The notes: a model not told the origin generated them from the letters alone. Positions 10,919 through 25,900 are shown, counted from the first letter of the stretch. The stretch: DNA of 64,000 nt from Metridium senile (GCA_949775045.1 OX459105.1:12165398-12229397); one strand, 5' to 3'. Made by a program: numbers and translations.

Positions 10919-13900
10919 TCACTTTGAACCAGTACATGATTTACGGGCTGTACTTGTAATTACATTCGCGCTGTTTGCAATCATGTAAGAGGGAATTGCT
11001 TTGTCTCCATTATTGTACAAATATTCACGTCCTTCTGCTGTACCTCCTGTCAGTTTGATTGGGAAGTTTGTATTGCTGAAGGCAAGATCGATGCCAATAT
11101 GATATTTGCACATCTCATATAGCATATCAAGTACAACATCGTCCATAGTTGGACTGCGACCTGCAATCATACACATGTATACAATCACTTTTGTCAACTA
11201 AAATTGAGATCTATAACAAGGAGATGAAAGAGAAGTCATGTGTCAAGGATGAGCCATGATGAAGAAAACAATGGGCGTGATATTGGGAAAGTATGAATTA
11301 AAATGAAGATGGCTACAAGGACAGGGGAAAGAATAAGAAAAAGAATGAGGACAGTTATAGGCAGAAAATATTGATGGTGATAGTGATGGTGATGGTGATG
11401 GTGATGGTGATGGTGATGGTGATGGTGATGGTGATGGTGATGGTGATGGTGATGGTGATGGTGATGGTGATGGTGATGGTGATGGTGATGGTGATGGTGA
11501 TGGTGATGGTGATGGTGATATGGTGATGGGGATGGGGATGGGGATGGGGATGGTGGTGGCGATAGTGGTGGGGATTGTGATTGGGAAAGACATAGGATAG
11601 AGATGGCGATGGGAATGAGGGTAACAATCACTGGAAAAACTGATAAATTTACAAACTTTGTAAAATTCCTGTAAATTTCCTGTAAATATACTGTAAATTA
11701 AATTTACAGGTTTATAGTATCTTTACATAGTTTGTAAATTTTCCCAAGATTCTGTAAATATCTTGAAAATACGTGAGTAAAATGGTTAGAAACCCTGTAA
11801 ATTTCTGATAAACTCTGTAAATACATCACGCAAACCCTGTAAAAACCCTGTGAATACTCATAATCAAGACTCTGTAAATATTCTGTAAATCAATTACCCA
11901 AAGCCTGTAAATATTCTGTAAATAATTTTACCAAAGCCTGTAAATATTCTGTAAATCAAATACCCAAAGCCTGTAAATATTCTGTAAATCAATTACCCAA
12001 AGCCTGTAAATATTCTGTAAATCAAATACCCAAAGCCTGTAAACATTCTGTAAATCAATTACCCAAAGCCTGTAAATATTCTGTAAATCAAATACCCAAA
12101 GCCTGTAAATATTCTGTAAATCAATTACCCAAAGCCTGTAAATATTCTGTAAATCAATTACCCAAAGCCTGTAAATATTCTGTAAATCAAATACCCAAAG
12201 CCTGTAAATATTCTGTAAATCAATTACCCAAAGCCTGTAAATATTCTGTAAATCAATTACCCAAAGCCTGTAAATATTCTGTAAATCAATTACCCAAAGC
12301 CTGTAAATATTCTGTAAATCAATTACCCAAAGCATGTAAATATTCTGTAAATCAATTACCCAAAGCCTGTAAATATTCTGTAAATCAATTACCCAAAGCC
12401 TGTAAATATTCTGTAAATGGATTTCCCACAGCCTGTAAATATTCTGTAAATACATAACCGGTACCCAAACCAAACCCTGTAACTACCCAAACCATGCAAA
12501 TATCACAACATAACTTTGTTTATTATGAATTCAGTGTTAGCAAAATAATATTTTTTACTACAAATATAAAAACCGTAACAATAACTCGAGTTCTCTTATA
12601 ATTTGAAAAGAATGAACTGTTTGGCGAAATTCTCAATTTCATGAACTCTACTTCCCGGTTAATTTGTTTTTAATGTTTGAAATGAACCATAACAATAGCA
12701 AATACTTTTGAGTATACTGTGTAATTTTAAGGTGTTTTTGCAATTCATTGTACACATGGGCCGGATTTTCCAGATACTTATCTGGTTAGTTTAGAGTGGT
12801 TTCCATTAACCTCTGAGACAAAGTGTAAAAAGAGTAAATAAGGATTTATTATCCAACTAGTCATAGACGAGTAAAAATATCGCAGGAGTAGGACTGGATC
12901 AAGTAAAAATATCCAGCGATATTTTTACTCGTCTATCTATCCCTGAAGTAAAACAATATTTTCCATTATAAAATAACAAAAACCTTTAGATTGGATAATA
13001 AATAACTTATTAAACAGTTTGATGTGTAATATGGCTGGATATTTTACTCGTTAACTTGCATTTTCACTCACCCGGAGGCTCGTCAAAATACAGCGTTTCA
13101 CTCGTAAAATATCCAGACATATTACACATCAAACTGTCTAATAAGATATATTTAGTCACACAAATGAAAAGCAAACAAACAAGTCAAATTTGACTGTATT
13201 TCACGGGTTAGAGCGCAAACACTTAATCCGTGAAACAAAATCTAAATTATTTAGTGAGTTTACTCGCTCAACCAGAACAGTCTAAGAAAAGGCAAATACA
13301 AAGGAAACAATACTTCATTATAGCTTTACTTGTCTAAAATATTCACTACCAGTCACCAAATAAGAACTATCAGACAGTATCAAATAGATCAGTATCACCA
13401 TAGATTTCATGGATTAAGTGTTTGCGCTCTAATGAAAACCACTCTAATCTCATAAAACTATCATAAATATGGATAATATAAAAAAAATACATTTTAAATA
13501 TTAAATAACTTCTAGATGATTTGTAAAGATCTGAATATAGAAATACCAAAACTACTCTATAAATCTCTTAAAAAATGTAAAACTATCAAATAAATAATTA
13601 AATAAATATATAAAATATTATAAATACATTTGAAACTATTAATAAAGTTTTAGATGATTCGTAAATAAATAAAAAGCTGAATAAAAAGCTTTAACAATAC
13701 ATTTGAAACTATTAAACTATTAATATTAAATATATAAAATATTATAAATATATTTGAAACTATTAATAAAGTTTTAGATGATTCGTAAATAAATAAAAAG
13801 CTGAATAAAAAGCTTTAACAATACATTTGAAACTATTAAACTATTAATATTAAATATATAAAATATTATAAATATATTTGAAACTGTTAATAAAGTTTTA

Positions 13901-16900
13901 GATGATTCGTAAAAAAAAAAAAAGCTGAATAAAAAGATTACTTAAATTTCAAATTGTTGTATTTTATAGTGTCTTTAGAATTGATTCTAAAGACTTCGAT
14001 CCCAAAAATTGATTCAGAAAGAAGCTGGCATAGCTGTTTCTTTTTGGTGCATCCTTTGATGTCAGCAACCCCGTTTTCTTTACATACTTCCTTTAGTTTC
14101 TCCATGCTGACATTAGAGATGCGCAGTTCTTTTAGGTAGAACAAACTTATAATAATGCCTTCCTCAAATGTAATCTAAATATCAAATAACTTCTAGATGA
14201 TTTGTAAAGATCTGAATATAGAAATACCAAAACTACTCTATAAATCTCTTAAAAAATGTAAAACTATCAAATAAATAATCAAATAAATATATAAAATATT
14301 ATAAATATATTTGAAACTGTTAATAAAGTTTTAGATGATTCGTAAAAAAAAAAAAAGCTGAATAAAAAGATTACTTAAATTTCAAATTGTTGTATTTTAT
14401 AGTGTCTTTAGAATTGATTCTAAAGACTTCGATCCCAAAAATTGATTCAGAAAGAAGCTGGCATAGCTGTTTCTTTTTGGTGCATCCTTTGATGCCAGCA
14501 ACCCCTTTTTCTTTACATACTTCCTTTAGTTTCTCCATGCTGACATTAGAGATGCGCAGTTCTTTTAGGTAGAACAAACTTATAATAATGCCTTCCTCAA
14601 ATGTAATCTAGGAGTAAACAAAAATGGTCGTTTTCAGTCAGATGACCTTGCTGGTGACATAGATATTCATTGCATGACAATGGGCCTTACACAATGAAGT
14701 ACAGAGTGCAGATCAATGGGAATCAAACACCAATGTTGAATTTGGGAGCTATATTGTCATGTGAAGATGGTATATGAATGAGTAAAGAAAATGTTGTCCC
14801 TTACCAGACCAGCTTCCATAAAAGCTCTCTTGTTTTCTTTCTTTTTTTCATTTATTTTTTTCTCGTACTCTGAGATTTGAGGCTCATCCTACATGTATAT
14901 AAGTAGAAAAAAATGTAAGTACACTTTTTATTGCTCCACTAAATGTACAGTTGCCTGTGAAATCCATTAAAAGTGAATAATCCCAGAGCTCAGACAGGGA
15001 TATAGGTAATAAAGAGGTCTTGAGTTCAATTTGGTAATAATTTGCATGAGTGTGTTTTTCAAAGAGTTGAAATTGCATGTGACAATGAACAGCGAACAAC
15101 CATTTCCATGATTCAATCTGATTACTCAAACTGTTTTCTTTTGTTTATCAACCAATCAGCAACGTGTAAACTCTGTACCTATTACACATTTTTGCACCAA
15201 TTACAGATTTCTGTACTGCTGTAATTGCATTGTACAAATGTAATTGCACTGAATTATGTATTAACAGAGATTTCATCATACAATTAGAATTGAGTAATTT
15301 TTTCATGTGTATTATTAATTATGGAATCAGTCTTCACTTAACAGTACTTTTGTAGAATCAATACCATGCTTTTAAAGTGCTTATGAAGTCAAAAATGGGA
15401 CATATTTCCCTAAATTCTAGACATCTTAGTTAATCGATTCCCGTTGTCAGAATTCAATTTGAAGCAATTGGGAATATTTTATCGATCTTTAAACATCGTT
15501 GTGACCACGCCCTGGCCGGGATTTTTCGGTCTGGGGCGAGTTACCGGAGGTGACGACACAAGTTACTGCATTGAAGTGTCAACTGAGGATTCATTTTGAC
15601 AACTTTACTTCAAGAGAAGTTGTAAAAGTATATCTAGTCTCGTTTGTTGTCAACATTTCACGAAAGATTCATTCGACAAGAATTATAATGTGGAAGGAAC
15701 AGACTATGTAAGGAAGGAGAAAGCTTGACACGACTGGTATTCGACATTAAACTCGCCATGGATTTGCCCGATCAGGCTTATACATATATCATTTTAAATC
15801 TCACGATGTCTAGAATTGAGGGAAATATGTCCCATTTTTGACTTCATAAGCACTTTAAGACCCGTTACATTACCTCAATATCCGATGCTGACTCACATAC
15901 CTCCATCTAATAAAGTAAATTTACAGTCAACACATTTGACATCTTGTACGATTCTCCGAATATTCAAAATGAATATTCGAATAATCAAATGAATATTCGT
16001 ATAATAAAATAAATATTTGTAAGTTCATAGAACCTATAACAGAAAGATTTCAACTCAGTTTAATATATTAAGGGAGTTCCACACTAAGATGATGTACATA
16101 CGTTTTCTTCAACCCCAAAATTACTTGCTGATGCAGTTTCCTAGAGTTAAGAAAAGATAAATAATGAACAACTCACACATACCGTATATATCCAGCATTG
16201 ATTATATGACAATCTACATTCTAAATGTACAATAAAACTAAAGCATCTTGTGGTACCAGGATGCCATGTTCATATTGTAACATGTTCATTTGAATATCAA
16301 TGCTTCTCACACAAAACAATTTATGAGTGCTATACCTCAGAATTAGCACCACTTTTATCAACCTAAAAGACAAAAGACTTCATGTAAAAATAGGCAAAAT
16401 ACTAAGTACTTATTGACTGAGTGGGAGGGCCGTACGGGGGAAATATTTGGCTCGCGGTCATGACGTACAAAATGACCAAGAGCCAAATATTTTTCCGTAC
16501 CCTGGTGCAAATCCTGGACAGGATCCTGTCTAGGATCAGGATCCTACACAGGATCCTGTCTAGGATTAGATTCCTGTGTAGGATCCTGTTGAGTGTCAGG
16601 ATCCTATGTAAGATCCTGTCTAGGATTAAGTTCCTATACAGGATCCTGTCTAGGAGTTGGTTCCTATACAGGATCCTGTTGAGGGTCAGGATCCTATGCA
16701 GGATCCTGTCTAGGAATTCTTTAGTTCCTACACAGGATCCTGTCTAGGATTTCTGTAGTTCCTACACAGGATCCTGTCTAGGATTTCTGTAGTAATTCCT
16801 ACACAGGATCCTGTCTAGGATTTCTGTAGTTCCTACACAGGATCCTGTCTAGGATTTCTGTAGTTCCTACGCAGGATCCTGTCTAGGATTTTCACCAGGG

Positions 16901-19900
16901 TACGGCCCGACCTAACTCAGTCAATAAGTTTTTTATCATATGACTCGTATATTTTGTCCGGCGCGCGCCATTTTTTGTAATGTCTCGAGTAGCTGGTCCG
17001 TACAGGTTTAGCAAATTTAAAAACATAGACCAAGTTGAGTTCTGTGCATCCTTAAAAGTTGAAACTTACATTTCTGGGTTGTTGAGGCTCTGCACGGGAA
17101 GTGGACTTAACCTAAAAAAGAGATGAAGAAAAAATGCATAAAAAAATACCTGGCCGCCGCCGGGTACACGAAAAAGTGGGGTTTGCTAGCAGGCTCTCCT
17201 TTCCCTTCCTCCCCCATCCCATCCCCCCATCTTCCTAAATCCCCATCCCCAATCCTCTAAGAGCCAGCAATGCAGGCTGGTAAATACACTGTATGAACTA
17301 TGACTTACTTGTTTTGTGTTTTGGGGAGGTTCAGTCTTGGCCCTCCTTTTTGTCTTGTCCTCTACATGTAAACCCTAAATAGCAGTATTTAAAATGATCA
17401 ACTCATGCAACAATATATATTCCATGTTCCTGATTATTTTGGTTTTCTAGCAAGTTTTGCTAAATATATGTCGGTAGAACTGTAACACAGAAAAATGTTT
17501 TCTACTTCTCGATTATGTGGTAGCTTGCGTACACACATCTGTACACCATTTCCACTAGGTACATTGCTTACATCAATGGTTAGCCCAACCTGACTAGAAT
17601 AAGTAATACCAACACACACTATTAAAAGTGCACACATACTGTACCTAAGAGCCGGCAATGTAGGCTGGTAAATACACTGTATGAACTACGACTTACTTTT
17701 TTTGTGTCCTGGGGAGGTTCAGTCTTTGCCCTCCTTTTTGTCTTGCCCTCTACATGTAAACCCTAAATAGCAGTATTTAAAACGATTAATTCATGCAACA
17801 ATATAAATTCCATGTTCCTGATTATTGTTTGGTTTTCTAGCAAGTTTTGCTCATTTCTAATCATCAATCTGTATACATGTGAGTTTTTCAGTTACATGTA
17901 TGCTGGTTAAAATAGTTTCTTCTGTTAAACATTATTCCAGGTCTTGAAATAGCATATTATCTTGCAATGATTCTCAATGTAAGCATGTGTTAGTCTAGTT
18001 CATGCAGCATACCAAAACACAATTCTTAACAACATACAAATTCTTGCACCTGTCAAGTGCCAAAAGCTGTGGCAGGCCAAACTTTCTTCCTATTTTGATC
18101 CCAGTATTTTAATCTTATCAACACATGAATGTGACATTTTAGCTGCTTGTGGCTACATGTATTACCTTGTAAGCTGATGGCTTTCTGCCTTGGCTAAGTT
18201 TCTGACCAATAAATTCTCTGGCCCGCTGGCTGGATAATGTGACAGTTCCGTGGCCATCAATCCTGAGTCTTCCAATATACTTTCCCAGTTCATTATCTTG
18301 TAAGATCTCTCCCATAAGCAAACAGTTCCCTTTAGCCTCCTCATAGCATGTCCCATTGGCCACTTTCAGGGCTCCACTTCCCTGCCACTTGAAATACAGT
18401 AAAAACCCATATAAGAAGCACTATTTTTCAAGGTTAGGCTAAAGTGGTTCTTATATAATTGGTATTTAGTGAGAAATTAGGCTAAGGTGGTTCTTAACTG
18501 GTTCTTATTTACAAAGCATAAACAATTTCCCTTATATATTGTTTTTTTTTATGTAATATAAATTGTTATGTAGAAGCATCTGAATGATGAATGTATTCTC
18601 ATAATTTGAGAACTAACTGATAATACATTTGTAAACATTTTACTTGCATTGATTTTAAATTTGGTCATATTCAGACTCAAATTATATTTTTTCAAATGAC
18701 CAAATAAATCTTGAAACCTTTCATATAAGAACCAGTCTAGATTTTTAGCCTAAAGCCTAGTGGTTCTTAATCCACTGGTTCTTATATGCGGGTTTTTACT
18801 GCAGTAATGACAATTATTAATGCAATCTGATATATTTGGTATATATTCGACTGAAGTCTTCTGTAATTTAGAGATGTCGAATTTAACAGTTTCACAATAT
18901 TGTCAGTAATATTCCTAAAACCCCAATTGAATATCATTTTACCAGTCATACTATGAGATTTTGTTTATTCCATCATTCTTTCCGCACACGTTGTTACACT
19001 GACATTACATCAAATGATTGACAATAGGAAGTTTTGCAGACATGCACACAAAGATAAAAAATACACTACCTTCCCCTCTTTTTTGGCTGTATCCACTAAG
19101 AGGCACAGTCTGGCATTAAATTTATTCAACAGCATGTTCGCATCTTGTGCTTGTTGGTTTGTTTTTGCCAGTAAAAGGAGTTCTTTCTTCCCAATCTCCC
19201 TTGAAGGCTGTTTCGTGTCTAAATTTTCAAGTTTCTTGTGTGGTTTACATGTAGTATGGTGGTCATCTTTTTTTTGCTGCTCAACCACAACATCGTCATT
19301 GTTATTTTGCAGCTTATCCACACACAAGGTCTCCTCTAAGAATGTGATAATAGCAACAAAAGTGTATTTATTCTTCTCACTTATCAATACTAATAATTAA
19401 TGATTTTGAAATGATATTATTTCAAATCATGTATCATACCAGAAACTCATAAGGGGATTGAAACATGCAACCGCCGTACATTTTTTGTGTCCCATGCTAG
19501 GCAATATTCAACTTGTTCGTTGGAAATATTTTTGCGTTTAAACATAACTTTATGCTTCCAAAACACTGGAAACTTTTTGAATAGACAAATACTAGAAAAA
19601 CATATCTAAAAACCCACAAAGATTAATGATATATATATTTTTATCACCAGTAGCCATTTTGAATTGAGCTTTGACTACCAAATATGGTATCAAAAATATG
19701 CTAATCAGTTTGAATATGGTGGATCATAGAACCACGCTACACGTTTTTATCCCCTAATGAGTTTCTGATCATACACTATCAAGTTAAGATTAATATATTG
19801 CTCATATTTACATTTAAGCCTTCCCTGAATTAAAAAAAAACATTAATTCATCCGATTCAAATTTCTCAAAAAATTAGTAATTAATAATAATAATAATAAT

Positions 19901-22900
19901 AACAAACCTTGTAAATTATTTAAGGCACTTCTCAGCATAATCAAATATTTCCCAGGGATTTTCATGGTTTGGATCATGTCTAGATTTTTTGCTAGGAGCC
20001 GGAGTTCCGTCACAGTCTCGAACTGGTGAGATAAACAACATAGCAACATTATTGTAACATAAAAGAACAATTTGCCTTCCTCACACCAAGATTGTCTGAT
20101 CTCATTAAGAGACTGTGGTAAACCACTTTTAAGGCAGTAGAGTCTATGTTTAGGCAATATCATTTATGTTTTTTTCATGCTCAAACTTTCATTGAAAAAT
20201 GCCATGTTTACATTTTGGTCTAGTGACATTACACAGGAATCCTAGTGCCCCAAGGGTAAATTGATTTTGCACTCGAAAAACTAAACAAAAACAAACTTTA
20301 TAAAAAGGATCTTTGAACTCAAAACAAAAGTAATGTATCAAGCCTCGACAGAGATATGTACGATCTTTCGTGCTGTGGTTAATATGGAAAAAAAACATTT
20401 ATATAGTCAAATAAGGTTCGAAGAATCTAGGATTATAACTTTTTGAAGCTACTGTCCTCCATATATGGAGGCGTATCTTCTATGTCATGGTGTAGTGAAG
20501 GAATAGAAAACGAGGCAGCGTGCTCTATCGAGTCTTATAATTCAACAACAAATTTTCCTCCGCTCTCATTGGTCGAGGGGCGATCACGTGACGTGATAGT
20601 GCCCGCCGCGGAGGGATACTATCAGCGCATAGTGCCTGCTGAGTGAGAAAACAAAGCAGTTTTTTTCGTAAAATTTAAAATAAACTGACTAAACTGACGT
20701 AATTTTGCATTGAAATGGTTTTCTAGTTTGCTTTTCGTCCGCTGTGGAAAATTTTGTTGTTGATAAACTGAATAAACTGACGTAATTTTGCATTGAAATG
20801 GTTTTCTTGTGTGCTTTTTGTCCGCTTCGGTATGTTCTCGGGCGACTATTTGTTTTTCTGAACATCCAGTTTCTGCGGGCAACTATCACAGCATAATGCC
20901 CACGATTCAACTACTCTATTGTTTAAATAGAGCACGCGGGAATTTTAAGAAGACGAGAGAAGCGTTAGGAGAAACACGACGCGTAGCGGAGTGCTTCTCA
21001 GCGCTTCTCAAGTCTTCTTAAAATTCCCAAGTGCTCTATGACTCAATAGAGCACTGCTGCCGAGTTTTCTATTTCTTTTATAAAATATTCAGTAGTTAAA
21101 ATGAAACGAATCGACGCTCCGTGCACTGTTGAGTTATAGAGAACGCTTCTCAGCCAATCAGAGCGCGCGATTTATATCAAATATTTTATAATGTCCGATA
21201 GAAAAAGTGTAACACTGACTACTACGCATGCGCGAAATTTGCCGCTTGTGTCGAAAACAAAATGGCGGACGTGATGCAAAGCCGTGTAGCTTGAATTCTA
21301 TTGCCTCTAGCGTAATTACTTGATAAAGCTAACCAAGTCAACCTGTTTAAACTCATTTACTTACTTTCCTTGTATTGTCCTTAAATTTTTAGAATAGCTT
21401 TGTAATAGCATTTTTCTTGACCAGGGTTGGTAACGTTACCTTGCATATAGGGGCGCCTTGCATATAGGGGCGCCTTGCATATAGGGGCGAGGGGAGGGGT
21501 GGTATAGAGTATATAAATTTTCAAAATACCAGCATTGTTGTACAACATAAAGCACTAGATGTTTATGAATTACGCGTAAATTCAGCTTTATTCAATTCAG
21601 CAATTTTTTAATATAGTATTTATCTATATGTATCTCTAGATATCTCATATTATTTTATTGTCTTAGTGTTTTCGCTCTATCACTTTTAAATTTGAGTTAG
21701 CTAATTCATTGAACTTCCTTCCGATCTTTTAGAACTACCGTATACAGGCTTCATACTGCATGAACGCTATATATAATGGTAATTGAACTAAGTGGAGTGC
21801 AATTTGGTTCGAAATCAAACGCGCGATTACAAAATCGCACGACCGCGTAGCGGGAGTGCGATTTGAATCGCAAGTTTGATTTCGAACCAAAATTGCACGA
21901 CACGAAGTTCAATTACCACTTAATTATATCCATTTTGAAATCAAACTGTAGTTTACAGCATGCTTTTATTGATTTTTTTACAATACCGGAAACGGAAATG
22001 CTCTTTTTACATTGAAAATGTCATGTGACAGGTCGTTTGCAAGTTTGACAACTGATCACTAGTTTGCTTGGCAGCTCAAAGTTCTTGCAAATTTGGCGAA
22101 ATTTATAGTTTAATCTTCAACAGCTGACTCAATAAGGTACAGTTGTTGTGTCTTCGGTAGCTGAGGAGATATTCAGGACTAATGTCTAACTTGATCGTAC
22201 ACATGTGTGTAATGGCGTTGAGCTCAGCAGAACTGGCACACGTGAAATTGAACATACAAGCAAGATTTGGTTAAGTTAAATAAATTAGCTACCTCACATT
22301 TAAAAGTAAATAGAGCAAAAACACTAAGACAATAAAATAATATGAGATATCTAGAGATACATAGATAAATACTATATTGAAAATTTGCTGAATTAAATAA
22401 AGCTGAGTTTACGCGTAATTCATAAACATCTAGTGTTTTATGTTGTACAACAATGCCGGTATTTCGAATGTTTATATACTCTATACCACCCCTCCCCTCG
22501 CCCCTATATGCAAGGCGCCCCTATATGCAAGGCGCCCCTAATATGCAAGGCGCCCCTATATGCAAGGTAACGTTACGAACACTACTGTTTTTCTTAGCCA
22601 TTCTTAAAATATAATTTTCTGAATGGACCTTAATCTCCAATCTCCAAACCTTATCAGCAGTTCTCCGTTAATTTGTTTTTAATTTTTTTTTCTTTTATCT
22701 ATATATTTAGCTTTTTAAAACAGTAGCTTTATGCAGTCCTAGACTGCCTATTTTTTCTCGAGCTGTGAGGTTTTCCCGCGCTTTTCTATAAAACAACTTT
22801 TCAACTCCTTACTGGAACTATTCTAAATTCAACCTACCTTATTTTCTTCAACAATTTGTGGTATAAGTCCCGATAAACCATTTATCTGAAGAAAGAGCTT

Positions 22901-25900
22901 CGCATCATCACAAGAAGTCTATTTTAAAGGAATAAGTTAAGGTAAGCTTTAAACGCATGATCATTCAAAAGTCTTCAAGCGTAAACCACAAACAATTCTA
23001 AAATAAAAGCAATAACTCTTCGACAATTAACTTTAAAAGTGGTCATAAAGCACTTACCGATACATTTTGGGATTCCATGATCAATGTTCCCTATAAAAGC
23101 TACAATAAAGCTGGTTGAAAGTTGTAAGACGAAAAAGACCTTGTTTGCAGTTGAACCGAAGGCAAAGCGACCCGCGTAGGTGTATATCCGCTGGTTAGAT
23201 AATGCAGGCTCACCTTTTCTACCAGGCTCTCACGGCGATTTTGTTTTCAGGGCCTTTGTCGCCTTTGTACATGTATTGAAGTATATTTTAAAGATCAGAA
23301 AGCTTGTAAAACGAAGTGTAAAACGGAAACAAATTGGTTACTGATGGTTTACATGTATTGCTAACCTTTCGGATGGTTACAGTGATCGCATATGGATGGT
23401 AAGTTCAAAAAATATTGAGCTTATAAACTCTTTTTAGCTGCTTGAACTTCGCATTCTGTCGTCGGATTTTCGTTCAGTTTGAGATGCATGGTGAAAATAC
23501 TTTAAAACTACATTTATCGATAGTTTTTAACTTACTGAATACGAATTTGTTTACATCTCTAAAAACCTGCGGTTTTTTCGTAAAAGCCTTCGAAAGTTTG
23601 ATATACATGTAATTCTTAAGAAAATTTATTCCCTATCCGCCATATTGTTTTTACTGAAAATCCGCTCATAATTTCGGGCTCATATCAACAAATTTTGCTG
23701 CTTTACGGTTATTAAAGGGCGATTTTTCTAAGATTTTATATATTATCTACAATAATTGATTAAAATTTTTAGTGAGGAAAAATAATAAAAAGTGAAAACA
23801 AAAGCACCCAATACATTTTGAATAAATATATCTTATTAGACAGTCTGATGTGTAATATGTCTGGATATTTTACGAGTGAAACGCTGTATTTTGACGAGCC
23901 TCCGGGTGAGTGAAAATGCAAGTTAACGAGTAAAATATCCAGCCATATTACACATCAAACTGTTTAATAAGTTATTTATTTTCCAATCAAAAGGTTTTTG
24001 TTTTACTTGAGTGCTAGATAGACGAGTTAAAATATTGCTGGATATTTTTACTCAACCCAGTCCTACTACTGTGATATTTTTACTCGTCTATGACTAGTTG
24101 GATAATAATGGAGGATATAGTGTACTCCCATATATTTGCTATACGGGTATGCGCCGCACTGACTCTGACTCATAATGAAATGGGTGCTTTTGTTTTCACC
24201 TTTTATTATTTTTCCTCATTAAAAATGTTAATCAATTATTGTAGATGAACTAAACTATTCATAAAATTTAATGGCCATAGAGCAGCAAAATTTGTTGATA
24301 TGAGCCCGCGATGAGAGATGTTGGTTTGTCCTTTTCATCATCGACAATCATTGATTAGTGGCATTTGATTGATATCAATTGCAGTTATTGATTTACAATA
24401 TCCACCTCTTCTAAGCATTTTTTTATTCATTTGTTGAAAGTGTTTCTCTCTCTTTACATCATAATTTGAAATATTATTCATTCCTTATATTGCAGGGGGG
24501 AGAAGTAATCAATCTCCCTGTCACTGTCCGTTATGCAATGGAAGGCTGCGTGATAAAAGAACAATAAGAAATCATTATAGAAGTGCTCATAGTGCAAATA
24601 GTCCATCCTTGGATAAACAAGTTAGCTCAAGTAGCCAGGATAATTTAACTGAAACTGTATATGCTAGAGGATATTTTGAAGAAGGACCTTCTGAAGGCTT
24701 TTTACTTGCTGCAAATGGTCCAGATGAAATAACAGAAGAAAACTTGGAAGAATATTCAAACTCCGATAGTGAAGATTCTCACACAAGCAATGATTCAGAC
24801 TCAGATGTCGGAGATTCATATGGTTCTGAGATTGACTCTGATGATGGCAGTGATGAAGATAATGTTTCTACTTGTGAGTACACTGGAAAGGACATAAAGA
24901 ATGCAGTTCTGAGAAGCATAGAATCAAAAATTCTAAGTGGTAGGTCACAAGCAGAAACACTTTCTGAACTTAGAAATCTCTATGAATTGTTAAAAGATCA
25001 TCGAATCCCACATAAGTCTTGGAATTCTGTTTTGAGTTATTTGAAAAAACTTGGCTACAAGGAATCTTATTATTTCAAAGTTTGCTGTTCACCTGACCAT
25101 ACCAGATTACTTGAAAATGAAACAGACTGCACTGTTTGTGGGAAATCATTTGATGATTGTTTAAACTATTATGTGCTTGGCATTCAACTTCAAAACTACT
25201 TTTTAAATGATACTGTCATCAAGGATCATCTTGAACATTGGGAACATAAAGATGAATGGTTAAATATTGATGATGATGATGATGGAATCAAGTACAAAGA
25301 GACCTGGCATGGACAGCATTTTAGGAAGTTATCCTATTTTTGGGATAAAAATGTGGAGTCTCTTCTCCCTGCACTGTGTCCTAACTGTAATAGTGTTGTA
25401 TCTGTGCGTGAAATTACTGCACATGTTCCTCCTGGAAATACTCGTCACAATGAATTATACTTAAGCTGCAGAGAATGTTGTTTTGACTTTTTACACAAAC
25501 CAAAGACAATGAGAGGATGCGAGCTCAATCAGGCATTTGTATTCCATGAAGACGGTTTCAATGTCTTTGATAAAAAAAGTCGAGGAATTTCTGCGATCCA
25601 CATTGCAAGTGCATGTCTTGCTAAAGACCAAAGAACAAGTGGGAAGTACCTCCGAGTCTACAGCTTTGTACCGACAGAATTCATAGCAGAAGGTATCCAA
25701 CACAAAATGGATCCCTTTCTTAAACCTTTGGTTGATGAAGTGAAAGAGTTGTACATCAATGGAATTACAGTTTCTATCAAAAATGACATAGTCTTAAGAA
25801 ATGGCAATGTCATTCAGCCTGGAAAGTACCAAATCCGAATGCTGCTCTTGGTTGGAACAGCTGATATAAAAGGACACCAGGAAATGCTTTTGTATGCTGG

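Noticed and set aside
10919..11197. Independent third paralog (C) of the secreted-protein family
   Set aside because: Only exon 3 is present, its phase and intron fit paralog B, and the insertion flanks rejoin; better read as the B terminal exon.
11236..11631. His-, SP- and TI-rich frames
   Set aside because: Translation of the GGTGAT hexamer run in the intron of paralog B.
11876..12455. CRISPR-like array
   Set aside because: Direct tandem copies without unique spacers, in a eukaryotic transposon end.
11928..12473. 181-residue frame with an 11-residue repeat
   Set aside because: The 33-bp subterminal repeat is a multiple of three, so it stays open by chance; no splice or start context.
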